Source of the DNA: Paenibacillus aurantius
GTDB taxonomy: Bacteria; Bacillota; Bacilli; Paenibacillales; NBRC-103111
Direction: 5' to 3'
DNA length: 64,000 nt
Assembly: GCF_032268605.1 (NCBI RefSeq)
Contig: NZ_CP130318.1
Location: 811,501-875,500 of the forward strand
This document shows, in pieces, positions 51,810 through 59,011 of the stretch. The notes under the pieces were generated by a model, which worked only from the letters and a program-made list of their open reading frames with translations, did no database searches and had not been told where the DNA came from. The first letter of the stretch is position 1. Each line of letters opens with the position of its first letter. The translations under genes and the position numbers were made by a program.

Positions 51810-51837
51810 AGTATACACAAGGAAATCCCAATTGTAA
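51810..51837 (-). promoter_or_regulatory. Promoter of the HNH gene
   Basis: On the minus strand TTACAA (51837-51832), 16 bp, TATACT (51815-51810), in front of the HNH start. Confidence 0.5.
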
Positions 51838-51976
51838 CTTGGTAACGGGTCCAAAGGCCTTCAAGGTACTGCGATGGGAAGGGCTATCGGATAATTTTCT
51901 CCCGACCATACGTTCGCTGACAGGCTCCGCCACACTCCTCCGGCATAATGGAGGCAAGAGAGAGGAGAGACCAACC

Positions 51977-52378
51977 ATGGGAACCATCTATTTGGCCGTC
52001 ACGGGAACGACCCATTATTACGGAGCGGACTTCCTGAAGCCCGGACTGTGGCTGCGCCTGGTCAAAGAACCGGACAACCGCCACGACCCCGACGCCATCC
52101 GCGCCGAGCTCGAACCTCTGGGTAAGATCGGCTATGTCGCCAACAGCCCGCATACGGTACCGACGGGCTGCCGGAGCGCGGGGCGGGCGTACGACCAGGT
52201 GGAGGAAGTCTTTTATGGCGTAATCCGCTTCATTGTGCGGGACACCATTATCGTGGAAGCCGCCGAGGAGGTGACCGGATGGCCTATCGTTTCTTCTCCT
52301 TGGGAGGAGGAAGAGCCGATTCGGATTCCCTATCCCCGGAGTCCTGGCGGAGAATACAAGCGAAAACCTCTTTTTTAA
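51977..52378 (+). CDS. HIRAN-domain protein
   Basis: ATG 51977 with AGAGGAGAGA upstream, 133 residues; the frame to 51839 is not needed. HIRAN signatures: IYLAVTGTTHYYGADFLKPG (about 3-22), VKEPDNRHDPDAIRAEL (about 28-44) and GKIGYVANSPHTV (about 48-60). HIRAN domains bind DNA 3' ends at stalled replication forks or damage, usually fused to helicases or nucleases. Here it stands alone, next to nuclease and helicase genes. 74 bp to the WYL gene. Confidence 0.88.
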   Translation: MGTIYLAVTGTTHYYGADFLKPGLWLRLVKEPDNRHDPDAIRAELEPLGKIGYVANSPHTVPTGCRSAGRAYDQVEEVFYGVIRFIVRDTIIVEAAEEVTGWPIVSSPWEEEEPIRIPYPRSPGGEYKRKPLF

Positions 52379-52452
52379 CCAAAAAGAAGGGAAAAAGTCC
52401 TAAATTGTCGAATCTTTCCATGGAAGACATTAGGACCTTGGGAGTGTACAGC

Positions 52453-53403
52453 ATGGCAGAGAAGTTCTTCCGGTGGTTCCGCATCGTCCAGGCGATTCAG
52501 GCAAGACCGGGCATTACCGCTCCGGAGCTCGCCGACCGGTGTGAAACCGACGTCCGGACCACCTACCGGGACCTGCGGGCGCTTGATTCGCTTGTCCCCA
52601 TCACCAACGAAGGATACGGCAAAGGGTATACGTTCGCGGGGGATTTTGCCCTGTATCCGTTTAACTGGACGGAGCAGGAGGCGCTGGTGTTCTCCATGCT
52701 GCCTTCCTTCGTCGACCGGAGCAGCCTTCCCCCGGGCTTCGATACCGCCTATGACAAAGTCATGGCTTCCCATCTCAAGCAGAAAAGGCGCGATCAGGAC
52801 ATTCTCCAGAACGTGACCGACATCATTCAGATGGGTTCGCCCGCCTATAAAGAGGAATCCCCGAATTACCTGCTTCCCGTCATTCAGGCCATCCTCGCCG
52901 AGAAAACCATCTCCGCCGTCTACCATACCCAAAGCCGCAACGAGCTCACGGAACGGAAGATCGACCCGTACTACCTCGTGCCGCGCGACCAGCGCTTCTA
53001 CCTGATCGGTTACTGCCATCAGGCGGAGGCCATCCGGACATTCCGGCTGAGCCGGTTTCGCCGCGTGGAGATCACGAAGCATTTTTTCCGCCGCGGGGAT
53101 TTCAACCTCCGGCAGTATATGAAGAACACCTGGTCCATTGAGCGGGGGCAGGGGCAGATCTCCTTCAAGGTGCGGTTCTCCCCGGTGGTGGCGCGGTACG
53201 TGAAAGAGGAAGAGCTCTTCGTGAAGCCGAAGATGACCGATCTTCCGGACGGCGGCCTGCTGTTCGAGGTGACGCTGAACCATGACCGCGAGTTCCTTAA
53301 CTGGGTGTTCCAGTATGGGGAGGACGCGGAGATTCTGGAGCCAAGGTCGTACCGCGAGTCGATGAAGGAGCGGCTGGCAAAATGGAGCCGGCTTTATGGG
53401 TGA
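52453..53403 (+). CDS. WYL-domain transcriptional regulator (YafY/PafBC-like)
   Basis: ATG 52453 with GGGAG at 8 bp; 316 residues. N-terminal winged HTH (about 10-60, ITAPELADRCETDVRTTYRDLRAL), central WYL domain (about 135-205, ISAVYHTQSRNELTERKIDPYYLVPRDQRFYLIGYC) and C-terminal WCX domain. WYL domains sense nucleic acids or nucleotides; such regulators control DNA-damage response or defence genes. Its place at the head of the MazG-helicase pair supports a control role there. Confidence 0.88.
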   Translation: MAEKFFRWFRIVQAIQARPGITAPELADRCETDVRTTYRDLRALDSLVPITNEGYGKGYTFAGDFALYPFNWTEQEALVFSMLPSFVDRSSLPPGFDTAYDKVMASHLKQKRRDQDILQNVTDIIQMGSPAYKEESPNYLLPVIQAILAEKTISAVYHTQSRNELTERKIDPYYLVPRDQRFYLIGYCHQAEAIRTFRLSRFRRVEITKHFFRRGDFNLRQYMKNTWSIERGQGQISFKVRFSPVVARYVKEEELFVKPKMTDLPDGGLLFEVTLNHDREFLNWVFQYGEDAEILEPRSYRESMKERLAKWSRLYG

Positions 53404-53464
53404 TGGTCGGCAGGGTTAGCGGGGTAAACGATTAATCCATCTAAAAATAAAGCAGGTGAACGAA

Positions 53465-53791
53465 GTGCCCGTCTACAACAAGCTGGTCCGGGATAAAATC
53501 CCGCAAATCATAGAAGCAAGCGGTCAACCGTTCCGAACCCGCATTCTGGATGCGGAGGAGTACCGGGAAGCCTTACGAACGAAGCTCCGGGAAGAAGCGG
53601 AGGAATATTTTCAAGCGGAGGATTCCAGGGAAGCCTTGGAAGAGCTGGCGGACATGCTGGAGGTCATCCGGGCTCTGGCGGAAGTCCACGGGGCGGATGG
53701 AGAGGAGCTGGAAGCCCTGAGGGCAAAGAAAGCGGAGGCACGCGGCGGGTTCCAGGACCGGGTGTATTTGATCGATGCAGCCGACGCTTAA
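53465..53791 (+). CDS. MazG-like (PRA-PH superfamily) pyrophosphohydrolase
   Basis: GTG 53465 follows AGCAGGTGA at 6 bp; MPVYNKLVRDKIPQIIE is the standard family start. 108 residues with the all-alpha NTP pyrophosphatase metal motif KLREEAEEYFQAEDSREALEELADMLEV (about 42-70; EExxE..ExxD). It hydrolyses a nucleoside triphosphate or related compound. Its last 17 bp overlap the helicase gene, a strong sign of co-regulation; nucleotide depletion in phage defence, or house-cleaning of damaged nucleotides, would fit. Confidence 0.88.
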   Translation: MPVYNKLVRDKIPQIIEASGQPFRTRILDAEEYREALRTKLREEAEEYFQAEDSREALEELADMLEVIRALAEVHGADGEELEALRAKKAEARGGFQDRVYLIDAADA

Positions 53792-56222
53792 CGTTAAGCT
53801 CATTACCGAGAATCTGGGGGACGAACTGATCCATGGCATGCAGAATGCCTCCGCCATTTACATCATGACCTCCTTCGTGATGCAGTCGGGGGTCCGTCTG
53901 CTAGCCCCCCATCTCAAAAGCGCCCTGGACAAAGGGGCGGAGGTCAAGGTACTGGCGGGAGACTACCTTTTTGTCACCCAGCCGGAAGGACTCCGGGCCC
54001 TCCGGCAGATCGACGACCGGCTGGAGGCCCGGCTGTGGCGCAGCGCCGGGGCGTCTTTTCATCCGAAGGCGTACCTTTTTGACTATGAGAACGGGGAAGG
54101 CATACTGATCGTAGGCTCCTCCAATTTCTCCCTTTCGGCCATGAAAATGGGCATGGAATGGAATCTCGCCATGAATGCGCAGGCGGAGCCGTACACCTTC
54201 CAGATCGCTTTGGACAAATTCATGCAAAACTTCTATCACGATTCCACGCTGCCGCTCCACGAAGACACCATTGCCCTGTACGAGGACGAATACAGGCTTT
54301 ACCATCAGAAGAATCCGGAGCTCATCCGTCAGATTACGGAAATGGAAGAGGCGGAATACCGGGTTACCGCTACAGAAGAACCGGCGGCTGATTCCCTGGA
54401 AACGGGCGTGGTTCCGATGAAACCGAGACCGGCCCAGGAGGCCGCTCTGGAGGAGCTTGAGCGGACGCTCGAGGAAGAATACAACCGGGCCATGGTTATT
54501 ATGGCGACCGGCCTCGGCAAAACCTACCTGGCCGGGTTCTTCGGCACCCGCTTCACCCGAATCCTGTTCGTCGCCCACCGGGAGGAAATTCTGTACCAGG
54601 CGCAAAAATCCTTCCAACGAATCATGCCGGAACGGACAAGCGGGCTCTACAACGGCCAGCGGAAGGAAGGGGAAGCGGACTGCGTGTTCGCCTCCATCTA
54701 TACCTTGGGGATGAAGAAACACCGGGAGGCCTTCACTCCGGAGCGGTTCGATCTGATCGTAGTGGATGAATTCCATCATGCCGCTGCAGCCTCGTACCAA
54801 GCGGTGATCGACTATTTCAAGCCGAACTTCCTGCTCGGCATTACGGCCACCCCCGACCGGATGGACGGGAAGGACGTTTACGCCATCTGCGGAGGGAACG
54901 TGGCTTACCGGATTCATTTTATCGAGGCGATCCGCAGGGGTTGGCTGTCGCCTTTCCGGTATTACGGCGTCTATGACGATACGGATTACTCCGCTATCCG
55001 GTGGATGGGCACCCGGTATGACGAAGAGCAGCTGGCTGCCGCCCAGCTGAAGGAAAGCCAGGCGGAGAAGGTGCTGGAGGCATGGAAGAGACACAGGCAG
55101 ACCCGGACCATCGGGTTCTGTTCGTCCATCCGCCAGGCGGACTTTCTCGCCCGTTATTTTCAGGAACAGGGCATTCCTTCGGTAAGACTGCATTCCGGTA
55201 CCGTTGGCATCACCCGCGAGGAAGCGATCCGGTGGCTGACGGAGGGCAGCCTGGAGGTTCTTTTTACCGTGGATCTCTTTAATGAAGGCGTGGATATTCC
55301 AAGCGTGGACACGCTGTTATTCGTAAGGCCTACGGAATCGCTGACCGTGTTTACCCAGCAGATCGGGCGGGGCCTGCGTCTCGCGGAAGGGAAGGCGTTC
55401 TACTCCATCATCGACCTGATCGGCAATTACCGGAATGCGGATATCAAGCTGGGGCTGTTCTCGGGGGATCCCGGGGAGGTGAAAGGAGGCCGGAGGGAGC
55501 CGTTTGCCGCCTCCGTGCCCGAGGGCTGCGAGCTTAATCTGGAGACGGGCGTCATCAACCTGCTGGATGAGCTCAGCCGCAAGCGGATGCCGCACCGGGA
55601 CCAGTTGCTGAGGTCCTTTCTGGATTTGAAAAGCGAGCTCGGCCGGATTCCGTCCTATCTGGAGCTCCATCTGCACGGACAGTCCGGAAGTGGGGAGTAC
55701 CGGGGGGAATTCGGCTCCTATGCCGGATTCCTTCACTGGGCGGACGGCCTGACGCCGGAGGAGACGGAGGTTTTCCTGAAATACGAGGACTGGCTGCGCG
55801 ACACCGAGAAGACGGCCATGAACAAGAGCTACAAAATGATTATCCTGCTCTACATGCTGGAGCGCGGACCGGAACGCTGGACGGAGCCTATAACGCCGCA
55901 GGAGGCGGCTCCGTTCTTTCACCGCTACCTCACGGAGAAGGAGCACCGGAAGCGGATCGATTTCTCGGACCCCAGCTCTCGGAAGCTATGGGTTTATAAC
56001 GAAACCGGTGTCAGCCGGCTCATCGCCGACATGCCGATGACCAAATGGAGCTCGTCCAAGGGCAGCCGTACGACGTTTGAGGACGGAGTGTTCTCTCTGA
56101 AGCTTGATCAGCTGGGACCGCCGGAAAGCCGGATTCTGTACCGTTGGACGCTGGAGATTTGTCAGTACCGGCTTCACTATCATTTTGAGCGTAAGGGTCA
56201 GAAGCAGCCGGTGGTTCATTAA
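53775..56222 (+). CDS. PLD nuclease / SF2 helicase fusion (DUF3427-type)
   Basis: An 815-residue protein. N-terminal PLD-like nuclease (about 5-165) with His96/Lys98 in SFHPKAYLF and VGSSNFSLSA. SF2 helicase core (about 215-570): Walker A ATGLGKT (Lys249), DEFH (331-334), motif III GITATPDRMDG, motif VI QQIGRGLRL. C-terminal region (about 590-815) like DUF3427. The HKD is a single half-site, so it would dimerise to cut. It is overlapped 5' by the MazG-like gene. Similar PLD-helicase proteins occur in restriction/defence contexts and beside NTP pyrophosphatases; defence or repair is inference. Confidence 0.88.
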   Translation: MQPTLNVKLITENLGDELIHGMQNASAIYIMTSFVMQSGVRLLAPHLKSALDKGAEVKVLAGDYLFVTQPEGLRALRQIDDRLEARLWRSAGASFHPKAYLFDYENGEGILIVGSSNFSLSAMKMGMEWNLAMNAQAEPYTFQIALDKFMQNFYHDSTLPLHEDTIALYEDEYRLYHQKNPELIRQITEMEEAEYRVTATEEPAADSLETGVVPMKPRPAQEAALEELERTLEEEYNRAMVIMATGLGKTYLAGFFGTRFTRILFVAHREEILYQAQKSFQRIMPERTSGLYNGQRKEGEADCVFASIYTLGMKKHREAFTPERFDLIVVDEFHHAAAASYQAVIDYFKPNFLLGITATPDRMDGKDVYAICGGNVAYRIHFIEAIRRGWLSPFRYYGVYDDTDYSAIRWMGTRYDEEQLAAAQLKESQAEKVLEAWKRHRQTRTIGFCSSIRQADFLARYFQEQGIPSVRLHSGTVGITREEAIRWLTEGSLEVLFTVDLFNEGVDIPSVDTLLFVRPTESLTVFTQQIGRGLRLAEGKAFYSIIDLIGNYRNADIKLGLFSGDPGEVKGGRREPFAASVPEGCELNLETGVINLLDELSRKRMPHRDQLLRSFLDLKSELGRIPSYLELHLHGQSGSGEYRGEFGSYAGFLHWADGLTPEETEVFLKYEDWLRDTEKTAMNKSYKMIILLYMLERGPERWTEPITPQEAAPFFHRYLTEKEHRKRIDFSDPSSRKLWVYNETGVSRLIADMPMTKWSSSKGSRTTFEDGVFSLKLDQLGPPESRILYRWTLEICQYRLHYHFERKGQKQPVVH

Positions 56223-56254
56223 GAGGCTGCACGATATAGGGAGGGGCTACTAGA

Positions 56255-56626
56255 ATGCATAAGGAAGGATTGGCCGAGGAAGTGTTGGACAGGGCCGTAG
56301 CGGTGATTAGCGGCTCACGTCCGCAGTTTCCTTTTAAACTTCGGGGGATAAAGATCGATTCCGAGCTCATTCGGGTTGCGATGGGGGTTCTGAACGAAGC
56401 ACCCGGGAAGGCACTCCCTCAAAACTGCAGCAACCGGGTTAGGGAGAAGTCGAAAGACGGGTTGGATAGAAGGATCAAGGAACGGAGAGACTCGAATTTG
56501 CGAACCGCCAACATTGTGTCGGATGTCCTTGGCGAAGCGGGGATCGCGGAAGTGTACCTGGACCGGAATGCGAGAACGGATCGGATGATTAAGCATACGA
56601 AGCTTCTGGCGGAATGGGTTTGGTAG
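56255..56626 (+). CDS. Hypothetical small basic protein (123 aa)
   Basis: ATG 56255 with GGGAGGGG upstream. The 123 residues are charged, helical and basic in the middle (NRVREKSKDGLDRRIKERRD). No family recognised. It starts 32 bp after the helicase gene on the same strand and is probably the last gene of that operon, a possible accessory subunit. Confidence 0.55.
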   Translation: MHKEGLAEEVLDRAVAVISGSRPQFPFKLRGIKIDSELIRVAMGVLNEAPGKALPQNCSNRVREKSKDGLDRRIKERRDSNLRTANIVSDVLGEAGIAEVYLDRNARTDRMIKHTKLLAEWVW

Positions 56627-56665
56627 AAAGCAAAAGAGCCCAGCGTATGCTAGACTCTCAGAATT

Positions 56666-56674
56666 TGGTATAAT
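56666..56674 (+). promoter_or_regulatory. Extended -10 promoter of the small toxin
   Basis: TGGTATAAT (56666-56674), a perfect extended -10, 55 bp before the toxin start; no clear -35 is needed for this class. Confidence 0.7.
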
Positions 56675-56705
56675 TCAACTGTAACTGCCTTGCGTGGGAT
56701 AGTCT

Positions 56706-56724
56706 GACCTCCAGAGAGGAGGTC
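56706..56724 (+). promoter_or_regulatory. Shine-Dalgarno-sequestering hairpin of the toxin mRNA
   Basis: GACCTCC (56706-56712), AGAGA, GGAGGTC (56718-56724): a perfect 7-bp stem whose 3' arm contains the GGAGG used by the ATG at 56730. Translation would be blocked until the hairpin opens, as known for type I toxin mRNAs. Confidence 0.75.
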
Positions 56725-56729
56725 ATGCT

Positions 56730-56813
56730 ATGGAAACTTCCGCTATCTCGATAATGCTCACCTTCGGGATCTTCTTGATCGCGCTGCTGACCTACATCGA
56801 TAAACGAAAGTAA
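56730..56813 (+). CDS. Type I toxin, small holin-like membrane peptide (BsrE/TxpA-like)
   Basis: 27 residues: METSAISIMLTFG, IFLIALLTYIDKRK. The single hydrophobic helix followed by a short basic tail (LLTYIDKRK) is the hallmark of the 'putative holin-like toxin' group of Bacilli, related to BsrE/BsrG/TxpA. It would insert in the membrane and depolarise it when not silenced. GGAGG lies 7 bp upstream inside a hairpin. A convergent antisense RNA from the other side overlaps its 3' end. Confidence 0.85.
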   Translation: METSAISIMLTFGIFLIALLTYIDKRK

Positions 56814-56923
56814 CCCACCGTAGGTTAAGGGCCTAGTGGGTTACTTCTGCGGCTTCACCCTCGGAGGTAATCCCACCAAGAGGTTACATTAGAGTCGGGA
56901 TTAGGCCCCCGGCTCTTCTTTCT
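56800..56923 (-). ncRNA. Predicted antisense antitoxin RNA
   Basis: On the minus strand TTGATT (56959-56954), 18 bp, TAAGAT (56935-56930) form a promoter with start near 56923. Transcription would run through the hairpin GTAACCCAC/GTGGGTTAC (56844-56810), followed on this strand by TTTCGTTT, a terminator. The RNA would overlap the end of the toxin mRNA, as in txpA/ratA and bsrE/as-bsrE. Confidence 0.5.
56810..56844. terminator. Shared hairpin of toxin mRNA and antisense RNA
   Basis: GTAACCCAC (56810-56818) and GTGGGTTAC (56836-56844) form a perfect 9-bp stem overlapping the toxin stop codon. The T-rich side is on the minus strand (TTTCGTTT), so it ends the antisense RNA; it may also stop the toxin mRNA. 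Confidence 0.65.
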
Positions 56924-56941
56924 ATTCTAATCTTACCACGA

Positions 56942-57390
56942 ATGAAATATACGAATCAATGCGGATTGGGTTATTGCAATAAAATCTCATCCACCCGCCA
57001 TCCGGCTAAAACCGAAGACACCGGAGGGTCTCTTTTTTTGACGAGCGTTTATTCTCTGATAATCCGATGCCGCTCGGCTGGGGCTAATTGGAAGAAAAAC
57101 GGATCAGTCGTCTTAAACGGGAACGCCTGTCAGGCGGGGGTTACCCTTCCGATGTTAAGAAATGCAGAGCCTCGTCGTAACTATACGATTTCTACGATCC
57201 GCTTGCTTGTGTCCATCAATCTTGCCTGCGATCCCATCCGTCCTCACCTCTTAAAAGAAGATAGTTACCATTGAATGCTAAATACCCCTCTTTAATTCGG
57301 CGAATTCCGTTATTTTCCTTTATTAAATCTATAAATATGAGTCTATAAGTCTATTGATTTTATGCTTTTAGGCCCAGACCTGGCCACCCC
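56942..57390. other. Non-coding stretch
   Basis: About 450 bp. An open frame 56942-57274 gives no recognisable protein and no Shine-Dalgarno. A GC-rich patch (57110-57150, with CGCCTG/CAGGCG) could be structured RNA, but no riboswitch class could be named. A terminator follows at 57391, so something may be transcribed here. Confidence 0.35.
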
Positions 57391-57423
57391 ACCTCCCATC
57401 CTTCGGATAGGGAGATTTTTTTT
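57391..57423 (+). terminator. Terminator of an unidentified transcript
   Basis: CTCCC.TCC (57393-57401) and GGA..GGGAG (about 57405-57414), followed by eight T's. No protein gene precedes it in the same direction within 570 bp apart from the toxin. Confidence 0.65.
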
Positions 57424-57463
57424 AACGCTGCCTCCTAAAAGTCACCTTAAAAAGAAACCGGTA

Positions 57464-57472
57464 TGGTACAAT
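57464..57472 (+). promoter_or_regulatory. Extended -10 promoter of the pectate-lyase-like pseudogene unit
   Basis: TGGTACAAT at 57464-57472 is an extended -10, about 145 bp before the ATG at 57618; the adjacent amidohydrolase gene probably uses it too. Confidence 0.45.
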
Positions 57473-57617
57473 TTGGGGGAAGAACAAGCCCGCTGCTCCA
57501 TCGCTTGGAACCCACCTGGAAGCAGGCGGGGCAGGCCCATCCGGCTGCCCGACTTGTTTTTCGAGCCATAGAGGATAGGCGCAGGAAGTCTAGGATTTCT
57601 CATGAGGAGGACGAGGA

Positions 57618-58102
57618 ATGGACAAGAGCACGGACCGGAACCCGAATGGACAGAAGAGGCAGACGGAAGTAAGAATGAACCGGAGGAGCCTGCTGAAAAC
57701 GGTAGGCTTGGCTGGAGTCGCCATGGCCTCAGGGGGATGGCTCTCCGAACCGCAGAAGGCATCGGCCAGTACTGTAAGCGCGTACATTGATGGTAAGGAT
57801 TACGGTGCCGTGGGCAACGGGGTAACCGATGATTATGCCGCCTTCCAGGCGGAGTTCGATGTCGCCAAAGATACGGCCAATCCGGCGAACAGCAGCAAGT
57901 CCGTGATCGTCTTCGTCCCGGAAGGAACGTATGTGGTGAAGCAGGGGAGCTAAGTGCGGAATTACAGCACGACCACGTAGCTTCCGTCGGCTTGTCCGTG
58001 TCGCCGCCCTCGTCCAATATTTTCGTCAGTATGGGAAACAATTTCAAAGGCTTTACCGTAACGAACGCGGCTACGAATCAGAAGGTATACGATCTGGTCT
58101 AA
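57618..58102 (+). pseudogene. Internally deleted Tat-exported pectate-lyase-like gene
   Basis: ATG 57618 (GAGGAGGACGAGGA before it) starts a good frame: a Tat signal (MNRRSLLKTVGLAGVAMASG, about 20-39) and the pectate-lyase-superfamily start DYGAVGNGVTDDYAAFQAEF, then FVPEGTYVVKQGS and TAA (57951-57953). The C-terminal end of such a protein (SNIFVSMGNNFKGF, TVTNAATNQKVYDLV, TAA 58100-58102) follows at once in another frame. The middle (several hundred residues in the family) is deleted. So the product is an N-terminal stub of 111 residues, presumably non-functional. Confidence 0.75.
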
Positions 58103-58115
58103 GGAGGATAAACCA

Positions 58116-58979
58116 ATGATCATCGACGCGCATAACCATCCCGATTGGTACGGGTATGACATTACCCGCTTTCTCGCCAACATGGAAAAGTATAATATCG
58201 ACCGGACCTGGCTGCTCAGCTGGGAGTGCCCGGCCAGCGAGTACGATCCCCAGTACAATTCCAAAGTTCCCGTTGTCGGAGGGAATGGCCCGATTCCATT
58301 CGAGCGGTGCGTGGCGTATGTGCAGCAGCGACCGGACAAGTTTGTGCTTGGATATGCCCCGGATCCGCGCCGGCCGGAAGCGATCGATTTGCTGAAGCAT
58401 GCCGTCGAGCTCTATGGGGTAAGGGTGTACGGAGAGCTGAAGCTGCGGATGATGTACGATAACCCGGATGCCATCCGGCTGTACCGGTACTGCGGGGAGA
58501 AGGGGCTTCCGGTGGTCGTGCATATCGACTATGAGTTTGCGACGGGCTATGCCTATCCCCGGCCTAACTGGTGGTACGGCGGAGGGATCGGAGCATTTGA
58601 ACGGGCCGTTCAAGCCTGCCCGGAAACCATTTTTCTCGGTCATGCTCCGGGCTTCTGGGCCCATCTGTCCGGGGATGACCAATACGACAAGGCTGCCTAC
58701 CCAACGGGCCCCATCCAGCCGGGAGGCAAGGTCGTCGAGATGCTGCACAAGTACCCGAACCTGTACTGCGACATCTCGGCCGGCTCCGGCTGCAACGCGT
58801 TCAAGCGCGACCCGGAGTTTGCCCGGTCGTTCCTGACTGAATTCCAGGACCGGATTCTGTACGGGCGGGATTATTTGGATAATGTCCACCAGGAGTTCCT
58901 GAATGAATTGGGGCTGCCGGAAGCCGTGCTCCGGAAGATTTATGCGGAGAATGCCCTGAAGCTTGTTCCGCTGGAGTAG
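58116..58979 (+). CDS. Amidohydrolase family (TIM-barrel) protein
   Basis: AAGGAGG precedes ATG 58116, and the gene starts 13 bp after the pseudogene end. The 287 residues are a metal-dependent amidohydrolase_2: N-terminal DAHNHPDW (HxH metal site, about 4-11), VVVHIDYEF (His about 136), FLGHAPGFWAH (His about 175) and the last-strand Asp in YGRDYLDN (about 261). Close in style to ACMSD/gamma-resorcylate decarboxylase relatives. Co-transcribed with the former pectate-lyase-like gene, which hints at plant-polymer breakdown products as substrates (inference). Confidence 0.85.
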   Translation: MIIDAHNHPDWYGYDITRFLANMEKYNIDRTWLLSWECPASEYDPQYNSKVPVVGGNGPIPFERCVAYVQQRPDKFVLGYAPDPRRPEAIDLLKHAVELYGVRVYGELKLRMMYDNPDAIRLYRYCGEKGLPVVVHIDYEFATGYAYPRPNWWYGGGIGAFERAVQACPETIFLGHAPGFWAHLSGDDQYDKAAYPTGPIQPGGKVVEMLHKYPNLYCDISAGSGCNAFKRDPEFARSFLTEFQDRILYGRDYLDNVHQEFLNELGLPEAVLRKIYAENALKLVPLE

Positions 58980-59011
58980 GTCATCTAATCTAAACAAGGG
59001 AGAGGATTAGG

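Noticed and set aside
50005-51837. 610-codon plus-strand frame opposite the HNH gene
   Set aside because: It is the antisense shadow of very GC-rich, stop-poor DNA; the protein has no domain, no plausible start and is Ala/Arg/Pro low complexity, while the minus-strand frame ends in a real HNH motif.
53901-55193. 430-codon minus-strand frame opposite the helicase
   Set aside because: Antisense of conserved helicase motifs; no start signal or domain.
56810-56844. Toxin gene without partner
   Set aside because: At first the small peptide looked like a chance frame; the holin-like sequence, sequestering hairpin and convergent promoter made chance unlikely, so the null reading was dropped.
57100-57160. 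GGGGTTACC-like patch reminiscent of a c-di-GMP riboswitch
   Set aside because: Only a few conserved bases fit; the required helices and tetraloop receptor could not be drawn, and no gene is placed for it to control.
56942-57274. 110-codon plus-strand frame in a non-coding gap
   Set aside because: No Shine-Dalgarno, no recognised motif, and codon use unlike neighbours; left as an unexplained gap.
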